Source: an uncultured Clostridium sp. (lineage in GTDB: Bacteria; Bacillota; Clostridia; TANB77; CAG-508). Taken from it: a stretch of DNA of 8,237 nucleotides. The notes below the pieces were generated by a model. That model searched no databases and was not told the DNA's origin. It worked only from the letters and a program-made list of their open reading frames with translations. The translations under genes and the position numbers were made by a program. Positions 1 through 5,822 of the stretch are shown here, in pieces. Position 1 is the first letter of the stretch, and every line of letters begins with the position of its first letter. The stretch is from NCBI GenBank assembly GCA_950059165.1, contig CATLUC010000075.1, positions 1 to 8,237 of the forward strand, read 5' to 3'.

Positions 1-63
1 TATATGTTTATGAGTACTTTGAAAAAATTATATTATATTGCATTATTGTATTTTAGTTTATGA
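1..63 (+). CDS. Possible 3' tail of a + strand gene entering from the left edge
   Basis: Frame 1 is open from the window edge for 20 codons and stops with TGA at 61-63, twelve bases before a strong + strand terminator. That placement suits the end of a gene. Frame 3 is also open for 17 codons to a TAG at 54-56, so the frame cannot be chosen with certainty. The encoded residues (Leu, Tyr, Ile, Phe rich) match no family I recognise. It could equally be non-coding leader or 3' UTR. Confidence 0.2.
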   Translation, partial: YMFMSTLKKLYYIALLYFSL

Positions 64-74
64 TAAATGGATTT

Positions 75-117
75 AAGAGATGTCAAGGGTACTCGTGTAC
101 TTTGATATCTCTTTTTT
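75..117 (+). terminator. Intrinsic terminator of an upstream + strand transcript
   Basis: A long stem runs from AAGAGATGTCAA and GGTAC at 75-92, through a TCGT loop at 93-96, to GTACTTTGATATCTCTT at 97-113. It has one bulged G and G-T wobbles, and ends in a run of six T (112-117). The T run is on +, so it ends transcription coming from the left. It also marks where host sequence probably lies next to the IS110 element. Confidence 0.8.
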
Positions 118-240
118 GCTAGATTGACCAGCTATAAAAAGTCAATAGAAAAATGAAAAAAATTTGAAAAAGTTTTTTAGTTAAAGATTTGCATAACAAA
201 TAACCAGTAGCTAACTGGTAAAATATGGTAATATATAAAA
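118..240 (-). other. Non-coding stretch downstream of the recombinase (IS right-end region)
   Basis: No credible gene is seen. A small hairpin is present: ACCAGT at 203-208 and ACTGGT at 214-219 around a five-base loop, just downstream of the recombinase stop. A weaker TTGAC/GTCAA pair lies near 124-145. The right end of the IS110 element should be within this stretch, but I cannot define it. Confidence 0.4.
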
Positions 241-1418
241 CTAAAATTCTTTAAAAGGTCGTTGCTCTTTAAGTACACCATAGATAACAAATACAAGTTT
301 TCTAGCAACAGCACCGAGTAGCAACATAATGATGTTTGCCTTCTTTGATTTTCTTTTGATAGTAGTCTTTTAAAGTGGAATTATTATTTTCAGCAACAAA
401 AGCAGCTAAAAATAAAGCTCTTCTTAAAAAAGGTGAACCACGTTTTGAAAGAGTATTTTCTGTTCCAACAAATTCACCAGATTGATTAACAGAAGGGTCT
501 ATGCCAGCAAAAGCTACTAATTTAGCAGGTGAACTAAATTTATTAATATCACCAATTTCAGATAAAATAATAGCAGCTAAAGTATTACTGATACCTGGAA
601 TTGTAGATAAATAGCAGTTAAAAGTTTCATAAATAGAATTAATTTCATTTTCTAAATCTTTTAACTGAGATTCAAGGAATTGAATTTGTGCGATAAGTTG
701 TTTTAATTCAAAAGTAAAACCATCTAAAGCAAATTTAATTCCAAAAGAATTTTTAGCAATATTTTGAATATCAGAAACTTTATCCAAATTAATACGACTA
801 TGTTTAACTTCAGATAAAATATCATAAAGTTTTTGAGTATCAATATTAACAATATGTTCAGGTGTAGGACAATTAGATAACAACTCTAAAGAAGTACTTC
901 CGAAAAGTATCAGAAAAAATTTTTTGATATTCAGGAAAAATACGGTCTAAAACAGCAATAGCTTTTCTCTTTAGGTCAGAGATATTACCAACTAAGTAAT
1001 GTCTATGTCGACAAAGTTGTTTTAGTTCAATGAGTTTTTCATTAGGTAAAGAAAAAGAATTATAGCCAAAAATTCTCAAATAGTTAGCAATTAAAATAGA
1101 ATCAACGAAATCATTTTTAACTTTTCTAATAGTAAAAGATTTTCTAAAAGCTTTAATTTGAATAGGGTTAACAATAGAAATAGTAAAATCTTTTTCAGAA
1201 AGAAAAGAAAAAATAGAAAGCCAATAATGACCAGTAGATTCCATAGCAATAGCTAAATTAGAACTTTCGAAGACATAAGAATTGATAAGTTCTAAAAGAG
1301 AATTTGCACCATCAGTAGAGTTAGAAAATTTTAGTGATTTATCAACTATAGTTCCTTTCTCATCAATTAAAGTAGCAACAGAGCTAAACTTACCAATATC
1401 AATACCTAAATAAAACAT
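241..1418 (-). CDS. IS110-family DEDD recombinase, read through two +1 shifts at CGG
   Basis: Site-specific recombinase that mobilises the element under bridge-RNA guidance (family knowledge). With one base skipped at each of two CGG codons (902 and 316) the protein is 391 residues, a normal family length. The N-terminal RuvC-like domain shows D7 (GIDIGK), E60 (AMESTGHYW), and D103 and D106 (KNDFVD), the DEDD set. The C-terminal Tnp_20 domain begins after about residue 270 with STIPGIS and contains AGIDPSVNQSGEF and SKRGSPFLRR; one of its serines is presumably the nucleophile. The start is ATG at 1418 (MFYLGIDIGK) behind the SD AAAGGTGTG; the frame is open further upstream, but those codons lie in the bridge-RNA region. 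Conceptual translation without shifting stops at 873 and loses the C-terminal domain. The recoded segments FGSTSLELL and GAVARKLV restore family-like sequence at both joins, and the frame then closes at TAG 241-243. Alternative: a decayed gene, unlikely given the identical signature in dnaB. Confidence 0.88.
313..316 (-). other. +1 recoding site B (ACT CGGT GCT) in the IS110 recombinase
   Basis: The codon at 316-314 is CGG in frame after GTT GCT ACT. Zero frame gives R-C-C-C and stops at 302-304. Skipping the C at 316 gives GGT and 24 codons beginning GAVARKLVFVIYGVLK, the usual IS110 C-terminal tail, ending at TAG 241-243. Confidence 0.88.
899..902 (-). other. +1 recoding site A (TTT CGGA AGT) in the IS110 recombinase
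   Basis: Reading from ATG 1418, the codon at 902-900 is CGG in frame, preceded by ACT TTT. Zero frame continues with ten more codons to a stop at 873. Skipping the C at 902 gives GGA and the sequence FGSTSLELLSN, which joins smoothly to the C-terminal half. F-G-x-T-S at this spot is typical of IS110 recombinases. Confidence 0.88.
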
Positions 1419-1426
1419 AGTAAAAA

Positions 1427-1435
1427 CACACCTTT
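1427..1435 (-). promoter_or_regulatory. Ribosome binding site fixing the recombinase start
   Basis: AAAGGTGTG on the - strand lies eight bases before ATG 1418. It supports MFYLGIDIGK as the N terminus over the upstream ATG at 1502, whose extra 28 codons overlap the putative bridge RNA and match nothing in the family. Confidence 0.75.
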
Positions 1436-1448
1436 CAAGATAGATTAT

Positions 1449-1613
1449 ATGATAGAGACTAAACCTCAGAGCTTTACACTTACAACCACGTTCGATATAC
1501 AAAGCGATTAAAAATCCTTTATCCAGCTCATTTGTAACAAATGTAAAGTAAAGGCTTCAGACAATCTAACGAGACTAAATCTCATGGAGGTAACACCGAA
1601 GCCCTCTATCATT
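1449..1613 (-). ncRNA. Candidate IS110 bridge RNA
   Basis: On the - strand, ATGATAGAG (1612-1604) at the 5' side pairs perfectly with CTCTATCAT (1457-1449) at the 3' side, closing a domain of about 164 bases. Inside are a stem GGCTTC (1603-1598) with GAAGCC (1558-1553) enclosing a small GAGA/TCTC hairpin, and a second hairpin CATTTG-TTA-CAAATG (1543-1529). Two stem-loops inside a region upstream of the recombinase, on its strand, match the known layout of IS110-group bridge RNAs (target-binding and donor-binding loops; the IS621 RNA is of similar length). A promoter sits just upstream. I did not assign guide segments, because the element ends and target are not known here. A TATAAT at 1449-1444 could additionally serve the recombinase, though no good -35 precedes it. 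Confidence 0.65.
1455..1584. repeat. 14-base direct repeat within the candidate bridge RNA
   Basis: GAGACTAAACCTCA (1455-1468) and GAGACTAAATCTCA (1571-1584) differ at one base and lie in the two halves of the structured region. Each is partly self-complementary (GAGA/TCTC in the second). In a bridge RNA, repeated segments could reflect related guide sequences in the two loops; this is inference. Confidence 0.6.
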
Positions 1614-1619
1614 ACAGGT

Positions 1620-1648
1620 ATTATCTCAAACCTTAATTGAGATAACAA
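1620..1648 (-). promoter_or_regulatory. Candidate promoter of the bridge RNA
   Basis: On the - strand TTGTTA (1648-1643) and GATAAT (1625-1620) are 17 bases apart. Transcription would start near 1613, exactly at the 5' closing stem of the candidate RNA. The promoter overlaps a perfect 9-bp palindrome (TTATCTCAA at 1621-1629 and TTGAGATAA at 1637-1645), which could act as an operator or as a hairpin. In IS110 elements the bridge RNA promoter can be formed across the circle junction, so the element end might fall within this segment. Confidence 0.5.
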
Positions 1649-1649
1649 G

Positions 1650-1679
1650 TCAAAATTAAAATTTATGTATTAATTTTGA
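1650..1679. repeat. Perfect 9-bp inverted repeat between IS and gerAC
   Basis: TCAAAATTA (1650-1658) and TAATTTTGA (1671-1679) flank a 12-base loop. It lies 17 bases upstream of the gerAC ribosome binding site and could be a terminator remnant, an operator, or the edge of the IS. AT-rich palindromes arise easily, so function is uncertain. Confidence 0.4.
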
Positions 1680-1707
1680 TTAAATTTATTATACGTGGAG
1701 GTTTATT

Positions 1708-2937
1708 TTGAACAAATTACTTAGAAATTTATTTATAATTATTTTAATTATTGTATTTATTGTTGCTTTTTCTAGTTCTTATCTATCTCTTAGCATGGAT
1801 AACTTAGCATATGTATTAGCAATTGGAATTGATAAATCATCTGATAACAATAGCGATTTGCAGGTAAGCTTTCAATTTTCTACTACATCACAAGCAACTG
1901 AATCTGGCTCAACCGAAAAAGCCCCAACAGTTATCAATTCTGTAACTGCATCTTCCCTTAGTACTGCGATTAATTTAATGAATAGTTACATGGGAAAAGA
2001 ACTTAATATGTCTCATTGTAAGGTTATTATATTTTCAGAGCAATTAGCTGAGGAAGGCATTTCTGATGAAGTCTACACTTTAATTAATAATACCCAAGTA
2101 AGACCTTCTTCTAATATTATTATTAGCAAATGCAATGCTAAAACTTATATTGAACAAACATTACCAGAACTTGAAAATTTAATTTCTAAATATTATGAAA
2201 TTTTTAATAATTCTGGTAAATATACTGGTTTTATGCCTGATGCTACTATTGGTACTTTTTTTAATAATATTATTTGTACTACTTGTGAACCTGTTGCTAT
2301 TTTAGGTGGATTAGCAAAAGAACAACCATCTAGCAATACTGCACAAGAAAATTTTAATATTAAAGCAAATGAATCTTCAATTGAGGGAAAAAATGGCTCT
2401 GAAAATATTGGTATGGCTGTATTTAAAGGTGATGAATTAGTTGGTGAATTGTCTTCTTTAGAAACAATTGCTTATTTAACTATGCATAATAAAGTAGACC
2501 GTTTCTTAATTTCTATTCCTGATCCTGAGGTTGCAGGTCATTATTTGGATATTTATTTAACTCCTGCTAGTTCAACTAAAGTAAAAGTAGATACTTCTAC
2601 CTCTTCTCCATATATTAAGGTAAAAACAAAATTTACTGGTAGAATTTACTCTATGTCAGAAAACTCTAATTACTTGAAATCTGAAATTTTATATGCTATA
2701 TCTAACACTTGTAATAAATATCTAGAATCTGTATTTTCTGCATATCTTTATAAAACTTCTAAAGAATTTAAAGCTGACATTAATGGTTTTGGTAAAACAG
2801 CTCAAGGTAATTTTTTTACTACTAACCAATATAATGCTTATAATTGGCATGATAGCTTTAAAAACTCATTTTTTGATGTTAAAGTAGATACTTCTGTTAA
2901 GTCTGGTATGTTAATTACACAAACAGAAGATAGCTAA
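1708..2937 (+). CDS. Ger(x)C-family spore germination protein, apparently without lipobox
   Basis: A 409-residue GerAC-type protein, the C subunit of nutrient germinant receptors in the spore inner membrane. A hydrophobic N-terminal segment (about residues 5-30) is followed by LAYVLAIGID, the hallmark start of the GerAC N domain. The C domain shows GMAVFKGDELVGELSSLET (about 235-253). The start is TTG 1708, five bases after GGAGGT (1697-1702). Family members usually carry a lipobox cysteine after the signal segment; here the first 100 residues contain no cysteine, so the protein seems membrane-anchored by its helix rather than lipidated. No gerAA or gerAB partner is adjacent: the IS110 element lies upstream and a small membrane gene downstream. 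The IS may have separated it from an operon or its promoter, or it is a naturally orphan subunit. A terminator follows immediately. Its Arg codons are AGA and CGT; no CGG is present. Confidence 0.87.
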   Translation: MNKLLRNLFIIILIIVFIVAFSSSYLSLSMDNLAYVLAIGIDKSSDNNSDLQVSFQFSTTSQATESGSTEKAPTVINSVTASSLSTAINLMNSYMGKELNMSHCKVIIFSEQLAEEGISDEVYTLINNTQVRPSSNIIISKCNAKTYIEQTLPELENLISKYYEIFNNSGKYTGFMPDATIGTFFNNIICTTCEPVAILGGLAKEQPSSNTAQENFNIKANESSIEGKNGSENIGMAVFKGDELVGELSSLETIAYLTMHNKVDRFLISIPDPEVAGHYLDIYLTPASSTKVKVDTSTSSPYIKVKTKFTGRIYSMSENSNYLKSEILYAISNTCNKYLESVFSAYLYKTSKEFKADINGFGKTAQGNFFTTNQYNAYNWHDSFKNSFFDVKVDTSVKSGMLITQTEDS

Positions 2938-2963
2938 AATGTCGTTTTGGCGACATTTCTTTT
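2937..2963 (+). terminator. Terminator of the gerAC-like gene
   Basis: AAATGTCG (2937-2944) pairs perfectly with CGACATTT (2951-2958) around a TTTTGG loop, followed by CTTTTG. The stem begins within the stop codon of gerAC. The T run is short, so termination may be partial. Confidence 0.75.
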
Positions 2964-2979
2964 GCAAACAAACAAAGAC

Positions 2980-3036
2980 GAGGCATGAAAACTAATCTAA
3001 AAGGTCAAAATTTTTTATTCATGCCTCTTTTGTTTT
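2980..3036 (+). terminator. Long-loop hairpin with T-rich tail before the small membrane gene
   Basis: GAGGCATGAA (2980-2989) pairs perfectly with TTCATGCCTC (3018-3027), with a 28-base AT-rich loop, followed by TTTTGTTTT. It lies 24 bases before the ribosome binding site of the next gene. It may be a second terminator, an attenuator in the leader of the small gene, or a small RNA. The 28-base loop is long for a simple terminator. Confidence 0.55.
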
Positions 3037-3064
3037 ATGATTAAAGATTAAAGGAGGGATTATT

Positions 3065-3244
3065 TTGTCAAGTATTGTTTATCATGTTTTGTTTTTTATT
3101 TTTAGCCTTTATATTTTTCTTAGGACTATTGGTTATGCTTTATATGAAATAAATACTATCAAAAATAAAGTTGGTGGTATTAGTGTTATTGTATTTTCTG
3201 TTTTGGTAGTTATTTTTTCAAATGTGATAGTTTGGATGTATTAA
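3065..3244 (+). CDS. 59-residue two-helix membrane protein, unknown function
   Basis: I do not recognise this gene. TTG at 3065 is preceded six bases upstream by a strong ribosome binding site AAGGAGGG (3051-3058), and the frame runs to TAA 3242-3244. The product starts MSSIVYHVLFFIFSLYIF, a first hydrophobic helix (about residues 4-19), followed by a polar middle with RTIGYALYEINTIKNK, and a second helix (about 38-57) with the sequence VIVFSVLVVIFSNVIVWMY. Both helices and the strong SD make a real gene likely despite its length. It ends ten bases from the 3' end of rnr, convergent with it, without an obvious terminator between. Whether it works with the upstream germination protein is unknown. 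It contains AGG (Leu-Arg-Thr) but no CGG. Confidence 0.65.
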   Translation: MSSIVYHVLFFIFSLYIFLRTIGYALYEINTIKNKVGGISVIVFSVLVVIFSNVIVWMY

Positions 3245-3254
3245 AAGTTGCTCT

Positions 3255-5372
3255 TTATGCTAGCTCAAAGTCAATTTGACGTAGCATTTTGCTTGCACTT
3301 TTTACTTTGATTTTTACTTTGTCACCTACTTTGTAGGTTTTATTTGTTCTTTCTCCAATTAGCCTTTTTCTATTTTCGTCATAGATAAAGTATTCATTTC
3401 CTAAGTCTTCAAATTTTATGAGTCCTTCTATTGTGTTTTCTAGTTCTACAAAAATCCCAAATGAGGTTACAGAGGATACTATTCCATCGTATTCTTCTCC
3501 AATCCTTTTTTCCATATATTCTGCTTTTTTTAAGGTTTCGGCTTCTCTTTCTACTTTTGTTGCTATTTTTTCTCTTTCTGATGATTGCTTTGCTCTTTCT
3601 TCTGCTTGTGGCTTATGTTGTTCTACCCATTTTTCTTGAACATCATAGTTATTTTCTAGATATTTAGATATGATTCTATGGATAAATAAGTCTGGATATC
3701 TTCTAATTGGTGATGTGAAGTGACAATAATATTTACTTGCTATACCAAAATGCCCTTGGTTTTCGGCTTCATATCTTGCTACTTTTAGTGTTCTTAAGAC
3801 TAGATTTGAAATTACTTTTTCTTCTTCTTTTCCTTTTATTTCTTCTAGTATTTTTGAAAATTCTTTTGGATATATATTGTCTTTATTTGCTTTTATTTTT
3901 AAACCAAAGTTGAACAAAAACTGGTTTAATTCTTGTATTTTTTCTAGGTCAGGATCCTCATGGACACGATAAATAAAAGGTGCTTCTAACCAAAAGAATT
4001 TTTCTGCTATTGTCTCATTTGCTGTTAGCATAAATTGCTCTATTATTTCATGTGCAAAGGTTGTTTCATATTTAGACACATTTATTACTTTACCTTCCAT
4101 GTCCAAGTCAATTTTACTTTCTGGAATGTCTAAATTTAAGTACCCCTGTTCCATTCTTTTGTTTTTTAAAATATGTGCTAATTCTTCCATCAACTTAAAG
4201 TCTGTTATGTATTTTTGATATTTCTTTATAGTTTTTTGATTACTATTATCTAGTATAGCTTGTACATCTTGGTAACTCATCCTTTGAGATACATTTATTA
4301 TTCCTTTTACTACTTCAGAAGCTATTACTTTTCCTTGATTGTTTATCTCCATTATGCAAGATAATGTAAATCTGTCTTCTCCTGCATTTAAACTGCAAAT
4401 TCCATTTGATAGTTCCCTTGGAAGCATTGGAATAACTCTTCCTAACATATATATGCTTGTCCCTCTTATTAGTGCTTCTTGGTCTAGTAAACTATTTTCT
4501 TTAACATAGAAGCTTACATCTGCTATATGCACTTCTAATTTGTAATTACCATTTTTTAGTTTTTCTACACGAACTGCATCATCTAGGTCTTTTGCATCTT
4601 CTCCATCTATTGTGAAAATAGTCTTTTCTCTAAAGTCTACTCTATTTGGTATGTCTTTTTTGTCGACTTTGTTTTGGAAACTTTTTGCTTCTTCTACAAC
4701 TGGCTCTGGAAAAGTTGATGGCAAGTTGTATTCTTTGATAAGTGATAACATATCTACTCCTGCCTGATTTACATTTCCTAATACTTCTATTATTTTACCT
4801 TCTGCTTTTTTGCCTTTTTGTGGATATTTTGTGATTTTTACTAAAACTTTATGATTATTTCTTGCTTTTCCCATATCTTTTTTTGATATAAATACATCTG
4901 TACCAAAGTTTTTATCGTCTGGAATAACAAATCCAAAATTTTTGTTGTTTTGAAAAATCCCAACAATTGTGTCTTTTTCGTGTTTTAGTATTTTTACTAC
5001 TTTACCTTCTGCATTTTTTACTTTGTTTGCTTCTTCTATAATTTGGGCCAATACTCTGTCTCCATTTAATGCATTTAATGAATTTTCTTTTGATATATAT
5101 ATTTCTTCCTCTTGATTTTCTATTCTTACAAATCCAAACCCTTTTTGGTTTCTTCGGTATATTCCATCATAATATGTCTTTTCTACTAATTTGTATCTAT
5201 TTTTCCTGTTTTTTTGAATTTTGAAGCTTAATTCTAAATTCCCTAAAATTTCTAAAAAATCTCTATATTCTTTTTTTGGTACTCTCATTACCATAGCAAT
5301 TTCTTTTGCTTTCATTGGTACATAGTCTTTGTCTTTCATAAGTTCTAAAACTTTCTGTTCTTGTTCTTCCAT
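3255..5372 (-). CDS. rnr: Ribonuclease R (3'-5' exoribonuclease)
   Basis: Processive, metal-dependent 3'-5' exoribonuclease that degrades structured RNA and takes part in RNA quality control, tmRNA-linked decay and stress adaptation. The 705-residue protein shows the full RNase R order: N-terminal helix-turn-helix (about 1-60), two cold-shock/OB domains (about 70-125 with KGFGFVRI, 137-195 with NFGFVIPDD), the RNB catalytic domain (about 245-575) with the acidic cluster DGEDAKDLDDAV (256-267), and HFTSPIRRYPDL (551-562), then an S1 domain (about 622-704). It lacks the long basic C-terminal tail of the E. coli enzyme. ATG 5372 follows AAAGGA at a spacing of about nine to ten. It lies downstream of secG with 69 bases between, the secG-rnr order common in Firmicutes; smpB, often next, is absent and the 3' end instead faces + strand genes. 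It has no CGG codon in either sense; Arg is AGA, CGT and one CGA. Confidence 0.96.
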   Translation of the reverse strand: MEEQEQKVLELMKDKDYVPMKAKEIAMVMRVPKKEYRDFLEILGNLELSFKIQKNRKNRYKLVEKTYYDGIYRRNQKGFGFVRIENQEEEIYISKENSLNALNGDRVLAQIIEEANKVKNAEGKVVKILKHEKDTIVGIFQNNKNFGFVIPDDKNFGTDVFISKKDMGKARNNHKVLVKITKYPQKGKKAEGKIIEVLGNVNQAGVDMLSLIKEYNLPSTFPEPVVEEAKSFQNKVDKKDIPNRVDFREKTIFTIDGEDAKDLDDAVRVEKLKNGNYKLEVHIADVSFYVKENSLLDQEALIRGTSIYMLGRVIPMLPRELSNGICSLNAGEDRFTLSCIMEINNQGKVIASEVVKGIINVSQRMSYQDVQAILDNSNQKTIKKYQKYITDFKLMEELAHILKNKRMEQGYLNLDIPESKIDLDMEGKVINVSKYETTFAHEIIEQFMLTANETIAEKFFWLEAPFIYRVHEDPDLEKIQELNQFLFNFGLKIKANKDNIYPKEFSKILEEIKGKEEEKVISNLVLRTLKVARYEAENQGHFGIASKYYCHFTSPIRRYPDLFIHRIISKYLENNYDVQEKWVEQHKPQAEERAKQSSEREKIATKVEREAETLKKAEYMEKRIGEEYDGIVSSVTSFGIFVELENTIEGLIKFEDLGNEYFIYDENRKRLIGERTNKTYKVGDKVKIKVKSASKMLRQIDFELA

Positions 5373-5402
5373 TGTTTGTTTTCCTTTCTCCTCTATACTA
5401 TA

Positions 5403-5434
5403 AAAGACGATTTTGATTAAAAATCGCCTTTTTT
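5403..5434 (-). terminator. Hairpin between secG and rnr (terminator or attenuator)
   Basis: AAAGACGATTTT (5403-5414) pairs over 12 positions (one G-T wobble) with AAAATCGCCTTT (5420-5431) around a five-base loop. The T run is longer on + (5429-5434), while on - the stem is followed by only TCTTTTA. It follows secG by eight bases and precedes the rnr ribosome binding site. If partly active on -, it would lower rnr expression relative to secG. No - strand promoter for rnr is evident inside this gap, so read-through is probably needed. Confidence 0.7.
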
Positions 5435-5441
5435 GTTACTT

Positions 5442-5690
5442 TTATGCCATATAAATAATTCCTAATGCTATTGTTAATACTGCAAATACTACTGATAATA
5501 TTATTGTCCATCTTTTTTGTTTTCCTTCTTTGGTTCTTCCTTTATTTTTTTCAAAAAAGTTGTTTGCTGATGACCCTGTTATGGTAGATGACAAACCTGC
5601 ATCTTCTTTTGATTGTATTAATGCTAATATGATTAGTGCTATTGCTACCATAAAGTAAATTATAATTAATATTCCTTTTGCTATTTCCAT
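5442..5690 (-). CDS. secG: Preprotein translocase subunit SecG
   Basis: Small integral membrane subunit of the SecYEG channel, which assists SecA-driven export. The 82-residue product has the standard SecG form: helix 1 (about 4-25, with IIYFMVAIALIILALIQS), a loop containing KEDAGLSSTITGSSANNFF and a basic NKGRTKEGK segment, then helix 2 (about 61-80). Length is typical of Gram-positive SecG. ATG 5690 follows the strong site AGGGAGGA (5704-5697) at a spacing of six. A good sigma-A promoter lies 43-71 bases upstream of the ATG. rnr follows in the same direction. No CGG codon is present. Confidence 0.95.
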   Translation of the reverse strand: MEIAKGILIIIYFMVAIALIILALIQSKEDAGLSSTITGSSANNFFEKNKGRTKEGKQKRWTIILSVVFAVLTIALGIIYMA

Positions 5691-5732
5691 TTATTTTCCT
5701 CCCTACGGTTTATCTCTTTTTGTTACTTGGAT

Positions 5733-5761
5733 ATTGTAACATAATTTTTTCCAAATTGCAA
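5733..5761 (-). promoter_or_regulatory. Sigma-A-type promoter of secG
   Basis: On the - strand TTGCAA (5761-5756) and TACAAT (5738-5733) are separated by exactly 17 bases. Transcription would start near 5726, giving a leader of about 36 bases before the secG ATG. It lies in the non-coding gap after the nuclease gene, so secG and probably rnr form their own unit. Confidence 0.75.
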
Positions 5762-5822
5762 GCGTTTTTATTATTTTTATTGTTCCCTGTTAGTATATAA
5801 TAATTTTTACTAATATGTAATA

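Larger units (their letters stand above)
120..1650 (-). mobile_element. IS110-family insertion sequence (ends not fixed)
   Basis: The element holds one DEDD-type recombinase gene (241-1418) with a long structured non-coding segment upstream of it (1419 to about 1650) and a shorter non-coding stretch downstream (about 120-240). The IS110 group typically has a single recombinase gene, a bridge RNA encoded upstream of it, no obvious terminal inverted repeats and little or no target duplication. I see no terminal inverted repeats. The exact ends cannot be set from one copy; they must lie between the terminator at 75-117 and the recombinase stop on one side, and between about 1613 and the gerAC ribosome binding site on the other. 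After +1 recoding at its two CGG codons the element appears complete, not decayed. Confidence 0.75.

Noticed and set aside
75..117. T-box or other riboswitch at the left edge
   Set aside because: No T-box motif or second alternative structure is visible; the stem and T run are fully explained as a terminator.
899..902. RF2-like or IS-type programmed frameshift with a slippery run and stimulatory structure
   Set aside because: No stop codon is next to the site, no A or T homopolymer slippery heptamer or upstream SD-like stimulator is common to the sites; the common element is only CGG and its flanking T and W.
302..1502. IS110 recombinase as an ordinary decayed pseudogene
   Set aside because: Both breaks are identical +1 events at in-frame CGG, the same signature recurs twice in dnaB, and no other stops or indels are present in the recombinase.
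3418..3667. Two open frames on + inside rnr
   Set aside because: They are antisense to the conserved S1 and RNB regions of rnr, lack ribosome binding sites, and have composition expected of antisense reading.
5790..5813. Terminator for the nuclease gene from TTAGTA/TACTAA
   Set aside because: Only six AT-rich pairs with a 12-base loop and no convincing T run; chance in such AT-rich DNA.
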